Shown here piece after piece: positions 8,559 through 18,520 of a stretch of DNA of 35,429 nucleotides. Where the stretch lies: assembly GCA_003427395.1 (NCBI GenBank), contig BFEA01000007.1:4314447-4349875 (forward strand). The letters run 5' to 3'. Position numbers and translations under genes: made by a program. The notes beneath the pieces are model-generated. The model searched no databases, was not told where the DNA came from, and was given only the letters and a program-made list of their open reading frames with translations. This DNA is from Chara braunii. Lineage: Eukaryota > Streptophyta > Charophyceae > Charales > Characeae. How positions within the stretch are numbered: position 1 is the stretch's first letter; every line of letters begins with the position of its first letter.

Positions 8559-10007
8559 GAATGTCTTAAACTGGGTAGGGGCGGAGTAGGGGGTTGCCCT
8601 ATTCTGGGGCAGGGGCTGGTGTGTGGGTCAACGTCAGTCCCAGCGGAGGCAGAAATGGGCAAGGGACGGGGGGACATGCTTTAGGTGGGAACTGCGTGCT
8701 CCTGGGGAAAGAGGGGTAGAGGGTTGGTCCTATATTGGGGTCGAGGGAGAGTGGGTGACTCACCTCGGCGGAGGCAGTGGAGGGCTGAGGGGGGAGGGGT
8801 AGGGGGAGGGATGGGCGATCTCTCTCGAAGAATTCTAACATCCGGCTTGGCATTTTTTTCCATTTCTTTCCATTTGGTTTGCCTCTCGAGGAGGTTGTAG
8901 GAATAGGTGCTACTTGGCAAGTTATCTGTGATTGTGCGAAGGGTGGCTGAAAATTCCGTGGCCCTCGAAGACCGATGCTGGGGCAACGCTGGCCGAAGCC
9001 GGAGCCAGGTGGCGCAACTCTGTGACCTAGCTTAGTGGGGGCATGAGGCCTGGTAAAGAGATATGGGGGGCTGTTTGCGGGGGCAGTCTCAGTGGTCATC
9101 GGGGGTCGTAACTGGAGCAATGCTGGCCAATGTTGGAGCAAGGTGGTGCAACTCTGTAACCTAACCTGATGGGACCATGAGTCCTGGACGAGCTTCAGTT
9201 CGTGTTGAAAACAACCACGCTGGTGGTGGTCATAGGTGGATTGAATAGGTTTCACCTATCTGATTCGGGGTTGGGAGGCTTTTTGACACACATATTATAG
9301 TGACTTGGTAGAGTTTTGAGTAGTCGCCATGAATGTTTCTGAGTTTTTCCTTTATCCATGGTTTGTTGGTTTTGGTTGCCAATGGGGGTCTTAAGAATGA
9401 TTTAAGATTCTGGGGACTTCTAGCAACTCATCTTAGACGGCTCCATTGCTGATATACTCNGTGATCTGCGNCTGTTCGATGCCAGANNGANGCTGGCCGG
9501 TGCTGGGGTGTTGCCCTGTAACCTGCTGATGCAGGAGTGTGAGGCCTGGTAGAGAGATCTGGGGATGCTTTGGGGTGGGCATTCCAAGGGACAACAAGGG
9601 TTGCTGCTGGGACGACGATGGTTGGAGCTGGGGTGAGTCGTGTTGCCTTGTAACCCAGCAGGGTGGGGGTGTGAGGCTTGTAAGAGCTCGACAAGGAGTA
9701 AGACAGTGCTGGAGAGCTTTAAAATGGTTGCTAGGGTTCCACATGGTTTTGAGCATTTGTAGGACCTCTGTGGTGGCATGTTTTGTTGTGGGCAGACCTT
9801 TTTTTCGCAGTTTGTCGTACTAATTTTCTAAGTAGCTCAAAATTCTCTCAAAGCCCTCTCCGTCAAAGCCGGGTAATGGCCCCGGTATCTCAAACTTTCA
9901 AAATTCGATGTAAATTTCCATATGGGATGTTGGGCCCGGTTCCCAGCACATGCTGCTCCCCACGAATAGATTGGAGCGTTGTCCCACAAAAAAAAAAAAA
10001 AAAGGGT
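8559..10007 (+). mobile_element. Nested poly(A)-tailed retro-insertion in the leader
   Basis: About 1.44 kb absent from the minus element's leader. It is bounded by AGGGT at 8554-8558 and again at 10003-10007 and ends in 16 A residues (9988-10003). The minus element keeps the uninterrupted site, with a single AGGGT equivalent (ACCCT at 24394-24398). These are marks of target-primed retro-insertion: a LINE fragment, a SINE-like element or a processed transcript. No RT or endonuclease coding is visible. The body contains about four diverged ~70-bp repeats (TGCTGG, GTTGCCNTGTAACC, GTGAGGCCTGGTA) at roughly 8980, 9115, 9490 and 9615. Five N bases lie in 9460-9491. Confidence 0.8.
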
Positions 10008-10590
10008 TAGTCATATTTCCTTTTCTGTTGGTCAGAATTTGAATCTGATTGATCCCTTGAAATCGCAATTCAGTCTTTTGTACCTGTGTGAAATCGCAAA
10101 GTCAGTATAGAAGTACAGTGCAAACCGTGAAATCGCCATACCAGGGTATGGTTGCGAGGGTCAAACAGTGAGGAAGAAGTGTGTGGCTGGCTAAAAATAG
10201 CTTTACAGTAAATCGTATTCCTTTGGGTCTACTATTCTACCTGTATGTGGGCAATAATCACCCTGTCGTATTACTAACCTATACTAATTAGTCCTAGATT
10301 GAACTCTGTCAATTATTCAAAGCATAGTTCAAGGAATTGCATCTGATTAGGGAGTCTGGGCAGTGGATGGAAAATCGTGAAATGGTTTTTGTTGGGTTTG
10401 CCCTAAACTGAGTCTGACCCCAAGCAGTCTACTGAGACTAACTATTCGCTTACTCATCTAACCACAATTCCACTTCCTGTCAGGTGATAGGCGACTAGGA
10501 CATTCCTGAAGGGAATCCTAATTGCCATTGACTTCCGCTTCTGACTTTCTCTATCTATCTGTTGTTGTTGGGTACTAACCTCAAGCATCA
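10008..10590 (+). other. Retrotransposon leader, second part
   Basis: The leader resumes here and matches the minus element: AAATCGCAATTCAG, CAGGGTATGG, ACTAATTAGTC, CTGAGAC..AG.A.TC and CAGGTGA. No coding is supported. It ends at the gag start codon at 10591. Confidence 0.7.
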
Positions 10591-12083
10591 TGCCTGAGAA
10601 AGGGGAATCATCACAGCCCCCTCTCTCAAAGTTGGATTAGGCACTGCAACAAGCTCAGATGGAGTTTGAGGGTAAGGCTGCTGTGCTGAAAAGGTTACAA
10701 AGGTTACAGGAAGAGAAGGAAATGGACAAGCAGGCAGCTGCAGAGGAAACCAGGAGAAAGGAGCTCCTGGTAGAACTGGGAAAGATTCAGGAGAGTGGTA
10801 CTGCCAGTGGGTACAATAAGACATACAAAGATGATTGTCCTTCAGGACGAACTAAACAAATCTTATTTTACCAACTGGGATGACCGGATATCAGCCGTGG
10901 AGACCCATCAGTCTGCCATAGAGAGCAAGCTTGATGATCTGGGTTCCAAGGTTGATCGTATCCTTGCCAAATTCTCTTTCTCCTGAACCTTCCCTCAAGA
11001 AACCTACTCTTGTTATCATCCCACAACCACAACAACCACCTAAATCCCAGTCCCCATGTTCTAGTCCTCATTCTCGATCTTCCTCTGTACCCTCACCAGG
11101 CGATGTGTTGCAACCCGAGCTGACACCTCCACCCATGTTCTCAGGTGAGGACCCGAAGGTGGATGTGACAGACTGGACTGCTGCACAGAGAACCTTCCTG
11201 AGTGGGTTCGCCCGTGATGAACGAGTAAAGGTCAGCATTGTGCTTGGCCGCCTAGAGAAGGCTGCACTGAAATGGTGTACGTCTACCTCCATGCGCCAGC
11301 ACATGCAGATGATGGAGTGGGTCTGCAACTTGGGTTTGGAGGGATTTTCGAGGGCCCTGGAGGAAAGATTCAGGAACAAGGAGCAGGCCAGGAAGGCCGC
11401 TGATAAGCTGATGCAGATCGGTCAGCGAAAATGGGAAGGCTCCTTGTTTAAGTTATACAATTTTTTTGAGACTCTGACCTCCACCCCTGGATTTGAAATG
11501 ACTGAGGAAGACCAGCTCATTCATTTCACCAGTAGTCTTGTTCACTAAAGAATACAAGGATTGGAGATCCTTTGGCTGGGCAGCAGTGGACCTGGAGGCT
11601 AGACTTCGGGTTTAGGACCCTTCTGGAGGAAGGAAGGGACTCTCCTTCAGGGGCAGGAAGAAGAAGGGTGCCCTTTTGGCAACAGCTGCTAGTTCAGATG
11701 ATGAGACAACTTCTCAGAGTGGAAGCCCCCCTACTGAGACTGCCTCCCCATTAGTTGTTGAGCCAGCTGGTCAGGCCCTGGCTAACGCTTTTGCAGCCTT
11801 CATCAAAGGCAAAGGACCTACGAAAGCCTCTTCCAGTGGCAGCAAGGGACGAGGTGGGAAACGTTTCCCCTCCCCTGCAAACAAAGCAAGGCTACCAGGA
11901 AACTCTTCATGGCCAGCTGACCTCTTGGATGCTTCCACCCTTTCGTGGCATGTAGTGAGGATCCAGGAAGGGGTATGGAGAAAGAGGAAGGATCATGGAG
12001 TATGTTTGAGATGTGTCGGGGACCACTTTCTCAAGAACTGTCCCCATATGCCACGCAGGGGCTCAGGCACAGGCTCAAGCTAA
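10591..12083 (+). pseudogene. gag: gag-like polyprotein, broken
   Basis: Order of parts: a short N-terminus from ATG 10591 that meets an in-frame TAG after 16 codons; a Lys/Glu-rich coiled coil (about 10640-10770); a YFTNWDDRI segment (10868-10894); a Pro/Ser linker (about 11000-11110); a capsid-like core beginning LTPPPMFSGEDPKVD (11119-) with W.AQRTFLSGF and ALKWCTST blocks; a Ser/Lys-rich basic linker; and a zinc knuckle at 12003-12041. The minus element has the same blocks, which supports the assignment. At least one frameshift (near 10980) and several stops break it. Gag would form the cytoplasmic particle that packages element RNA. No intact product is possible from this copy. Confidence 0.85.
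12003..12041 (+). other. Gag zinc knuckle with C-X2-C-X3-H-X4-C spacing
   Basis: The residues read CLRCVGDHFLKNC. The usual retroelement knuckle is C-X2-C-X4-H-X4-C; here one residue is missing between the second Cys and the His. The minus element has the same spacing (CLRCEGDHFLKDC at 22259-22297), so this is a family trait and not damage in one copy. Confidence 0.85.
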
Positions 12084-12175
12084 AAAAACTAGAGCAGCGA
12101 TTGGGGGAGTTAGCAACTTCATCCACCAGTGGTGAGTCGTCTTCTGATGAAGGAGATGATGCACCATCGTCGAGC

Positions 12176-12255
12176 TTCAGGGTCTTTCCTTTGTGAAGAC
12201 TCTGAATTGGAGTTGCAGTTTCAGGGTCTTTCCTTTGTGAAGACTCTGAATTGGA
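12176..12255 (+). repeat. 36-bp perfect direct repeat (44-bp tandem duplication)
   Basis: 12176-12211 and 12220-12255 are identical, with 8 bases between. The minus element has a single equivalent copy (near 22065-22100). The 44-base step is not a multiple of three, so it shifts the frame between gag and protease. Confidence 0.95.
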
Positions 12256-12883
12256 TGAGACGTGGGAGGAGGATGAACTGCACCTTATTGCTGATCTTTT
12301 CCTGAGACTCCAGGAGAAGAAGAAGCATAAGACAAATCTCATCCTACTTCAAGCCTTGATCCTAGGAGGCAGAATCAAAGGGTTGTTAGACAGTGGGGCT
12401 ACTCGCAACTTCATCTCTCCCAGAACAATCAGCAAGCTGCATCTGGATGAGAGACTGGTGAAATTGCAGCAGCCGCTTGCGGTCCATATAGGGGACTCAT
12501 CCACAGTCAGGCAACACCTGAATTTCTCTGTATTCCCAGACGTACCCTTTGATCTTGTCTTCGCTTTGCAGTGGCTAGAGGCCACTAACCCCAGGGTTGA
12601 CTGGTATATCCCCAGGGTTGAGCTGCCTAATCGGCAAGGGGAATACCGGCCATGCATGCTAGCCGACGAGTACCACCCGATCAGCAGTTGTTTTTGCATG
12701 CGTGCTTCTAAGTTTTTCAATTTGTCACGCCAGACTGACCACACCTGCCTGTTTGTGGCTTTTGTCAAACAGACTGATGTGAAGATTCCCTCCCCGTCCT
12801 CCTCAGGTACAGCAAGTGGTGGACAAGTTTGCATATCTTATGGAGGAGCCTACTGGGCTAGTCCACAGACAGACCCAACATAA
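12251..12883 (+). pseudogene. pol: Retropepsin-like aspartic protease region of pol
   Basis: The motif LLDSGATRNFIS, with the catalytic Asp-Ser-Gly at 12389-12397, marks a retroviral-type aspartic protease that would cleave Gag-Pol. Downstream blocks P..PFDLVFALQWLEATNPRVDW and YRPCMLADEYHP match the minus element. Relative to that copy about 60 nt (20 codons) are missing in frame at about 12509-12511, removing the middle of the fold after GDSSTV. The DSG triad itself is intact. The frame then runs off into RT in another frame near 12800. Confidence 0.85.
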
Positions 12884-13700
12884 GATCAAGGTGCTGCTTG
12901 GATCTGGTTGTATCCACAGGATGTCCCCTGCTGAGCTACAGGAGCTCAGGAAGCAGTTGGAAACCCTCACCAGCAAAGGCTGGATTCGTCCTAGTGTTTC
13001 TGAATTCGGTGCCCCAGTCCTCTTTGTTCCAAAGGGGAATGGCGAGTTCAGGATGTGTGTAGACTACAGAGGACTCAACAAGATCATGAGGAAGTTATAC
13101 AGAGCTTTTTCCTCGGATCGATGATCTGCTGGATATGGTACAAGGTTGTACATTGTTCACTAAGATCGACCTCAAATCTGGTTATCACCAGATTGAGATG
13201 GCAGAAGGCGATGTTCATAAAACAGCCTTCAAGACCAGGTATGGTACATATGAGTATCTGGTCATGCCATCCGGTCTCTGCAATGCACCTGGTACATTCC
13301 AGACAGAGATGCATCACATACTCAGGCCTTACCTGGACAAGTTCGTACTTGTATACCTGGATGATATCCTGATATTCAATCGGACTGCCCAGGAGCATGC
13401 GAAGCATTTGGCTCGTGTCCTCCAAGCTCTGCACGACAACAAGTATAAGATCAACAGGGAAAAGTCCTCCTTTGGAGTGACTTCTGTGACTTGCTTGGGT
13501 CATGTTATCTTTGGAGAGGGGTTAGCTTCTGAAGCAACGAAAGTTGCAGCAGTTCAGGATTGGCCGCAGCCAACAAACATTCGTGATGTCAGATCTTTCA
13601 TGTGGCTTGCATCGTACTATAGGAAGTTCGTTAAGAACTTCTCTTCTATTGCTGCACCTCTGAATGACCTTACAAAGAAAGACGCTTCCTTTCATTGGAC
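12816..13700 (+). pseudogene. pol: Reverse transcriptase domain of pol, frameshifted
   Basis: The thumb/finger start [17 protein letters not shown] is followed by [26 protein letters not shown] (about 13003-13083), KIDLKSGYHQI (about 13162-13194), the GLCNAPGTFQ block and the catalytic YLDD at 13354-13365. A one-base insertion between about 13096 and 13110 splits the ORF: the first part ends at 13124 and the second is open from 13135. The catalytic motif is intact. RT would copy element RNA into DNA in cytoplasmic particles. The connection segment (about 13560-13700, RSFMWLASYYRKFVKNFS) follows. Confidence 0.93.
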
Positions 13701-14157
13701 ATCTGAATGTCAGCAGGCTTTCACACGTCTGAAGGAGGCCTTGATTCGTGCACCTGTTCTTAAGCTTTTGGATCCTGCACTACCTTTTGTGCTGACTATT
13801 GATGCTACAAACTATGGTGTAGGAGTTGTACTTCAGCAGGACAATGGGAATGGTCTGTAGCCAATTGAGTACATGAGTAAGAAGATCAAGTTGAAGAAGT
13901 TGCAGTAATCTTCTTATGAGAAGGAGCTGTATGCCCTCGTGTCAGCACTTTGGAAACACTTTCTCCTGGGAAGACACTTCAAGATTTTTTCAGATCACTC
14001 CACCCTACAGTGGATGAACTCTCAGGGAGAGTTGAACGATAAGCTTGCCCGCTACATTAAGTTCATTGACATGTTTGACTTTGAACTGAAACACAAGAAA
14101 GGCTGCTACAATTGAGTAGCAGACGCCCTCTCGCGTAGACCTGATGCACTCTTCTCA
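13701..14157 (+). pseudogene. pol: RNase H domain of pol, three stops
   Basis: The tether and RNase H region contains TIDATNYGVGVVLQQ (first catalytic Asp of the family), SYEKELYALVSALWKHFLLG (family Glu), and IFSDHSTLQWM (family Asp). It ends at a VADALSR motif, typical of the gypsy RNase H-integrase junction. In-frame stops: TAG 13858-13860, TAA 13906-13908 and TGA 14113-14115. The TAG and TGA each fit a single transition from CAG and TGG codons. Confidence 0.88.
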
Positions 14158-14211
14158 ATCTCCTTTACTCGTTCTTTTGGAGGAACGACGCGTCAGACCA
14201 TTCACCGCTTT

Positions 14212-15100
14212 TTGCCACAGGATCCGATTTTCGGACCCATTGTAAGGAATCTGCAGACTGATCCTGCATTTGAACCTGGTTATACCCTGGTTTCAGATTT
14301 GTTGTACACATGCAGCAAAGGCGAGGAACGCATGTGCATCCCTTCTGATTGCAAGCTCAAAACACCCTTTATGTCTGAGTGTCATGATGCTCGTGGTCAC
14401 TTCCGGGCCCTTAAATCATATGTAGCCCTGTCGCAGCGCTTCTTTTCGAAGGAGATGCGGAGTGACATGCTGCACTATGTGGAAACCTGTGAGTTATGCC
14501 AGGGGAATAAGGTCATACATAGATCGCCCCTTGGCCTACTCCATCCACTTCCCATCCTTGAGGCACCTGCACAATCTGTGTCTATTGATTTCACAGACTT
14601 GGGCAGAACCACGCCACGTGGCATGCGTCAGGTTACAATGTGTATGGACCGGTTGTCCAAATATGAAGAGTTCATCCCCTTACCAGTTGAAGCCCGTGTC
14701 CCAGCCGTACAAGCGGCTTTTGGTGACATGTGGGTCACACATCATGGACCACCCCCCTCGATAGTCAGTGACCGAGATCCCAGGTTTTGCGACAATGAAT
14801 GGCAATCTTAATGCAGGGATTACCTTCATTCTCGTTTGGATATGACATCTGATCGACATCCTGAAGCCAATGGTCAGGCTGAGGTGTTGAACCAGGTTCA
14901 CTAGATCAACAGGACTGGGATCTGCATTTGGGTCGTCAACGAACCTTTGTCCACTCTACTGGTTTCACACCCTATCGGTTACACTGGGGTCGTGAGCCAC
15001 GACAGCCTCTCAATGATATCATCGACCAGGCTACTCGAGCGCTGACACCGGGAACCGCAGAGTTCACCTGGCGCTATCGTGTGGATATTGAGCAAGCTCG
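14212..15100 (+). pseudogene. pol: Integrase: zinc-binding N-terminus and DDE core
   Basis: The HHCC zinc-binding part shows His at 14383 and 14398 with only four residues between (related families usually have six), then HYVETCELC. The core starts SIDFTDL (first Asp 14587-14589), with SDRDPRF (second Asp 14770-14772) and ANGQAEV (Glu 14881-14883), so all three catalytic acidic residues remain. A TAA at 14809-14811 interrupts the core; the minus copy has a sense codon there. Shortly after the Glu, about 40 bases present in the minus copy are missing (near 14900), and the frame changes into the next ORF (14928-15482). Confidence 0.9.
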
Positions 15101-15576
15101 TGTGCTCAAAGCCCAAAAGGCTATCATTCAGCAGGCTAATAGGCATCGCCGCCCATCTACTATTCGCACAAGTGACTGGGTTTGGGTGCTCAGTTTTGAG
15201 TTATCACGTGAGGAGGACATTTCACCTAAGCTGTTGCCACGATACATGGGTCCATGGAAGGTTTTAGATACAGTGGGAGCTGATCCCTTTGGACCATCCT
15301 ATACTGTCGATGTCCCATTGCATCTACAAACCTATCCTGTTTTTCAAGCGTCCAAGCTGTTGCCTTTTACACGAGCTGAAGCATTCCCAGACAAACCCCC
15401 TCAATACGGTCCACCGATCCCTGGCAAGGGATATGAAGTAGAGAAGATTGAGGATGAGATAGGCATAGGCCCGGGCAATTAGAACCTTGTGAAGTTTTCT
15501 TACGAGCCGCATACTGAAGATCGCTGGTTCACTCGCAAGGAACTTCCTAAGACCGCTAAGTCTGTTGGGCTCTAAT
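15100..15576 (+). pseudogene. pol: Integrase C-terminus with chromodomain-like tail
   Basis: A G-D-W-V-W-like module is followed by SPKLLPRYMGPWKVLDTVG and the TYPVFQASKLLPF block, typical of the gypsy integrase C-terminus. A short tail then reads YEVEKIEDE ... LVKFSYEPHTEDRWFTRKEL, resembling a divergent chromodomain (E-VE-IL-D, YLVKW, W-P.. pattern). A TAG at 15481-15483 splits the tail. The minus copy's equivalent also has a stop in this region. Chromodomains guide chromovirus insertion to heterochromatin; assignment here is from pattern only. Confidence 0.7.
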
Positions 15577-15650
15577 ATGAGGCATCCCAGAAGGGGGAAC
15601 CCCTTCGACGCTCTGCATGCCTCTGCCCTTAGCTGAGAGGTCCTTGCTCC

Positions 15651-15663
15651 GGGGGAGGGTAGG
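15651..15663 (+). other. Polypurine tract
   Basis: GGGGGAGGGTAGG lies directly before the 3' LTR start (TGCAATGAC at 15666). The minus element has the same tract at 19783-19797 (as CTACCCTCCCCC on the plus strand), also next to its LTR. It would prime plus-strand DNA synthesis. Confidence 0.85.
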
Positions 15664-15665
15664 TC

Positions 15666-16128
15666 TGCAATGACTTGCTGGCTCTGCTGACCTGCAGCTC
15701 GTCGAGTCGAGGCTGTACCATAGGTAGGTCAGATTCGTAATTTTGTTTGGCTGAGGGCTAACTGCGATATCTGACTGTGAGGAAATCGGTGAGGGACATA
15801 TCTGCACATTCGGGAAATTATAGTCTCGCACTAACCCGAGTTTCCTACAACTACCCTAACTGCGAATAGCAGGCCCGAGCTACCCCTAGGACAGACATGC
15901 CCTAAGGCCTACGCTGCTAGACGGTCCTATAGCCTATAGCCGGGTAGGGAGAGGCGCTAGAGGCCGAAACTGAAACGGTACCGGTCGGTCCAATCAGTTT
16001 GGTCTAGGTCGAGTCTAGGCTAGGGTAGATCTATTAATAGATTGTAGTAATCTTTTTGGGGCTTTTGGCAGTTCAGTCATTCGGCGCTCGAGTTGTTACT
16101 AACGAGAGACTATTAACTGCTGCTACGC
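15666..16128 (+). repeat. 3' LTR of the plus element, cut by the N gap
   Basis: This starts TGCAATGACTTGC as do the minus element's LTRs and matches the 5' LTR from 15757 to about 16102. A full-length LTR would need about 700 more bases, roughly the size of the following gap. Confidence 0.9.
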
Positions 16129-16932
16129 NNNNNNNNNNNNNNNNNNNNNNNNNNNNNNNNNNNNNNNNNNNNNNNNNNNNNNNNNNNNNNNNNNNNNNNN
16201 NNNNNNNNNNNNNNNNNNNNNNNNNNNNNNNNNNNNNNNNNNNNNNNNNNNNNNNNNNNNNNNNNNNNNNNNNNNNNNNNNNNNNNNNNNNNNNNNNNNN
16301 NNNNNNNNNNNNNNNNNNNNNNNNNNNNNNNNNNNNNNNNNNNNNNNNNNNNNNNNNNNNNNNNNNNNNNNNNNNNNNNNNNNNNNNNNNNNNNNNNNNN
16401 NNNNNNNNNNNNNNNNNNNNNNNNNNNNNNNNNNNNNNNNNNNNNNNNNNNNNNNNNNNNNNNNNNNNNNNNNNNNNNNNNNNNNNNNNNNNNNNNNNNN
16501 NNNNNNNNNNNNNNNNNNNNNNNNNNNNNNNNNNNNNNNNNNNNNNNNNNNNNNNNNNNNNNNNNNNNNNNNNNNNNNNNNNNNNNNNNNNNNNNNNNNN
16601 NNNNNNNNNNNNNNNNNNNNNNNNNNNNNNNNNNNNNNNNNNNNNNNNNNNNNNNNNNNNNNNNNNNNNNNNNNNNNNNNNNNNNNNNNNNNNNNNNNNN
16701 NNNNNNNNNNNNNNNNNNNNNNNNNNNNNNNNNNNNNNNNNNNNNNNNNNNNNNNNNNNNNNNNNNNNNNNNNNNNNNNNNNNNNNNNNNNNNNNNNNNN
16801 NNNNNNNNNNNNNNNNNNNNNNNNNNNNNNNNNNNNNNNNNNNNNNNNNNNNNNNNNNNNNNNNNNNNNNNNNNNNNNNNNNNNNNNNNNNNNNNNNNNN
16901 NNNNNNNNNNNNNNNNNNNNNNNNNNNNNNNN
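16129..16932. other. Assembly gap (804 N)
   Basis: The bases are all N. Any ORF spanning it is meaningless. The missing sequence most likely contains the rest of the plus element's 3' LTR. Confidence 1.
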
Positions 16933-18046
16933 TACACTGTAAGTGATAATCCACCTTAACCAAAATCAAAGTAGACTATCACTCACCCACACCAGATGGA
17001 AAACTCTACAGACTGTCGGTTCACACCCCATCACAAGGCAGCAAAACACCCACGAAACAAATAAAGGTCTGTCACAGCCAAAAAATACACTCCAGACACG
17101 CCGTTGGCACTAGAGGCACAGCATGGCCGCGTATATATATATATACGATATATATACATATATATATATATATTTTGCATGCCCGAGTACCCCGAGCGTT
17201 AGACTCCCCCTGGCATCACGTTGGGTGCTTGACCGAGCATGAAAATCTACCTAGTTTTTTTTCACCTTTCTTTTATTTTTTTATTTTTTTATTTTTTCCT
17301 TTCTCTTTTCTTCTTTTTTTTTACGTGTCCCAAGGATTGAGATACCTGTTTCGCGGCCATCAGATTAGTATGCACGACTCGGCAGTAGGGGTTGGTGGCT
17401 TCTGACAAAAGCATACTCGTCAACAAGACGCTGAACGCCGCTACTGTATTAGGATAGCAATAGTAGAATACTATTGATCGGGCCACTGCACTACGACCTT
17501 GTATGACATCAATTGTAATGCGGTGTGTACCGGTGTTTGCTTCGCGGGAGGATTGCGAGTTTGCGCACGACATGGATTTCTTTGCCGACTGGGACCAGGA
17601 GGAGGAGCGACAAGAGGTGGAAGGAGTGGTAATCCCCCTGGCGTGAGCATCGTCTGGGCTCACTCTTCACAAGGACACGCGCCTGGCTGTGCCTCAGCAT
17701 AGAGCTATGTAGACTGCAGCGTGCTGCCCCGCCGACCCCCTGCGTCATGCGCCCGTATCCCTCTCGCCATCGCGAAGCACCATACTTGCTCCACTTCTTC
17801 TTACCCTGCTACCGAACCTTGTCATAGCTTGCGTGCTCTTCATCGCTTGCATCTCCGAGAGGGTATTCCTCGATTTTTCGTCAAAGCGCTTCGCTACTCT
17901 GCTTGGGGGCACTATCTGCTTCTTTAACCTATTCCTCACCAGTTGTTGCTGCCTGTGCTACGCACTAGGGGCTCTCCTCTTGCTTACAATCGAATGTCTG
18001 GCATAGGATCGAATGAACGCGCTCATGAAGTCTAGGGCGATCATGG
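16933..18046. other. Intergenic spacer with (TA)n and a GC module
   Basis: After the gap is unassigned sequence, then an AT-dinucleotide microsatellite at 17131-17175. A GC-rich stretch at 17176-17260 (GCATGCCCGAGTACCCC ... GAGCATGAAAATCT.CCTAG) resembles 31225-31290. The rest, 17260-18046, includes T-rich runs and short ORFs with no recognisable domain. Confidence 0.5.
17131..17175. repeat. (TA)n microsatellite
   Basis: Alternating TA with a few C interruptions (ATACGATATATATACATATA). Confidence 0.9.
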
Positions 18047-18290
18047 AGACATCGTCATGTGCTTTTTTGGTGTTCCTCTCCTTTCTCTCGTTCCTTGCTT
18101 TCCTCTACTTCATTTATTCCCTCACTTGCCCTCCTCCACAACCCCTCCATCAACTCCCCTTCTCCACTCCCCCCTTCTCACCCCCTACCTCCCATAAACC
18201 TCCCACCTTCTCTTCCCAAGCCCCGACCTATCTTATCCCCCCGCCTACCCCCTCGCCTTCCAAAGACTATGGAAGATGCCCCCCCCTCCG
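18047..18290. repeat. Pyrimidine-rich tract
   Basis: This long plus-strand stretch is dominated by C and T with scattered A, for example around CCCTCCTCCACAACCCCTCC. ORFs through it are Pro/Ser/Leu low complexity and not credible as genes. Confidence 0.6.
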
Positions 18291-18393
18291 ATAAGGCCCC
18301 ATGTGGCATGGGGTAGAAAAGCGCTTTAGGGAATTGCCACGCCCTTCCTGCAATTTGGCGAGATGATTCGTGCGGATACAAGAGCAAATTGGA

Positions 18394-18520
18394 TCTGGAG
18401 GATAGAGTTGAAGCATGACTTTCTTTCCTTCCCCACTTACTTTACTATTCCCGTCGTCTTCCTTTTCCCCTCCCCCTCTTTTTTTTTTTCTCCCCTCTTC
18501 TGCACCCACACGTACAGTTA
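18394..18520. repeat. ~127-bp flanking direct repeat, left copy
   Basis: This begins TCTGGAGGATAGAG and ends CACCCACACGTACAGTTA, immediately at the left edge of the minus element. The right copy is at 26632-26758, immediately at its right edge, in the same orientation. By eye the two differ at about nine positions plus T-run length. Confidence 0.9.

Larger units (their letters stand above)
6596..16128 (+). mobile_element. Degenerate Ty3/gypsy (chromovirus-like) LTR retrotransposon, family 1, plus copy
   Basis: The order is LTR, PBS, leader, gag with a zinc knuckle, protease, RT, RNase H, integrase, chromodomain-like tail, PPT, LTR. RT and RNase H before integrase is the Ty3/gypsy order. The internal part is about 8 kb. 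Stops and frameshifts break gag and pol, and about 1.44 kb of the leader is a nested poly(A)-tailed insertion. The 3' LTR runs into an N gap, so the right edge lies inside or beyond 16129-16932. By eye about 27 differences separate ~350 aligned bases of the two LTRs, suggesting an old insertion. A minus-strand relative lies at 18521-26631. Confidence 0.92.

Noticed and set aside
8599-9255. 218-codon minus-strand ORF inside the nested insertion
   Set aside because: It is antisense to the poly(A)-defined strand, Pro/Ser-rich, and covers diverged repeats. There is no motif and no counterpart.
13135-13860. Reading the 13135-13860 ORF as an intact host RT gene
   Set aside because: It is the second half of a frameshifted RT within a clear LTR-bounded element, flanked by protease and integrase remnants.
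16056-16969. ORFs of almost 300 codons across 16129-16932
   Set aside because: They exist only because N bases contain no stops.
16933-16990. Possible minus-oriented family-1 LTR remnant after the gap (TACACTG.AAGTG)
   Set aside because: Similarity to the LTR (TACACTGAAAGTGCAATTCAC) covers only about 20 bases and does not continue.
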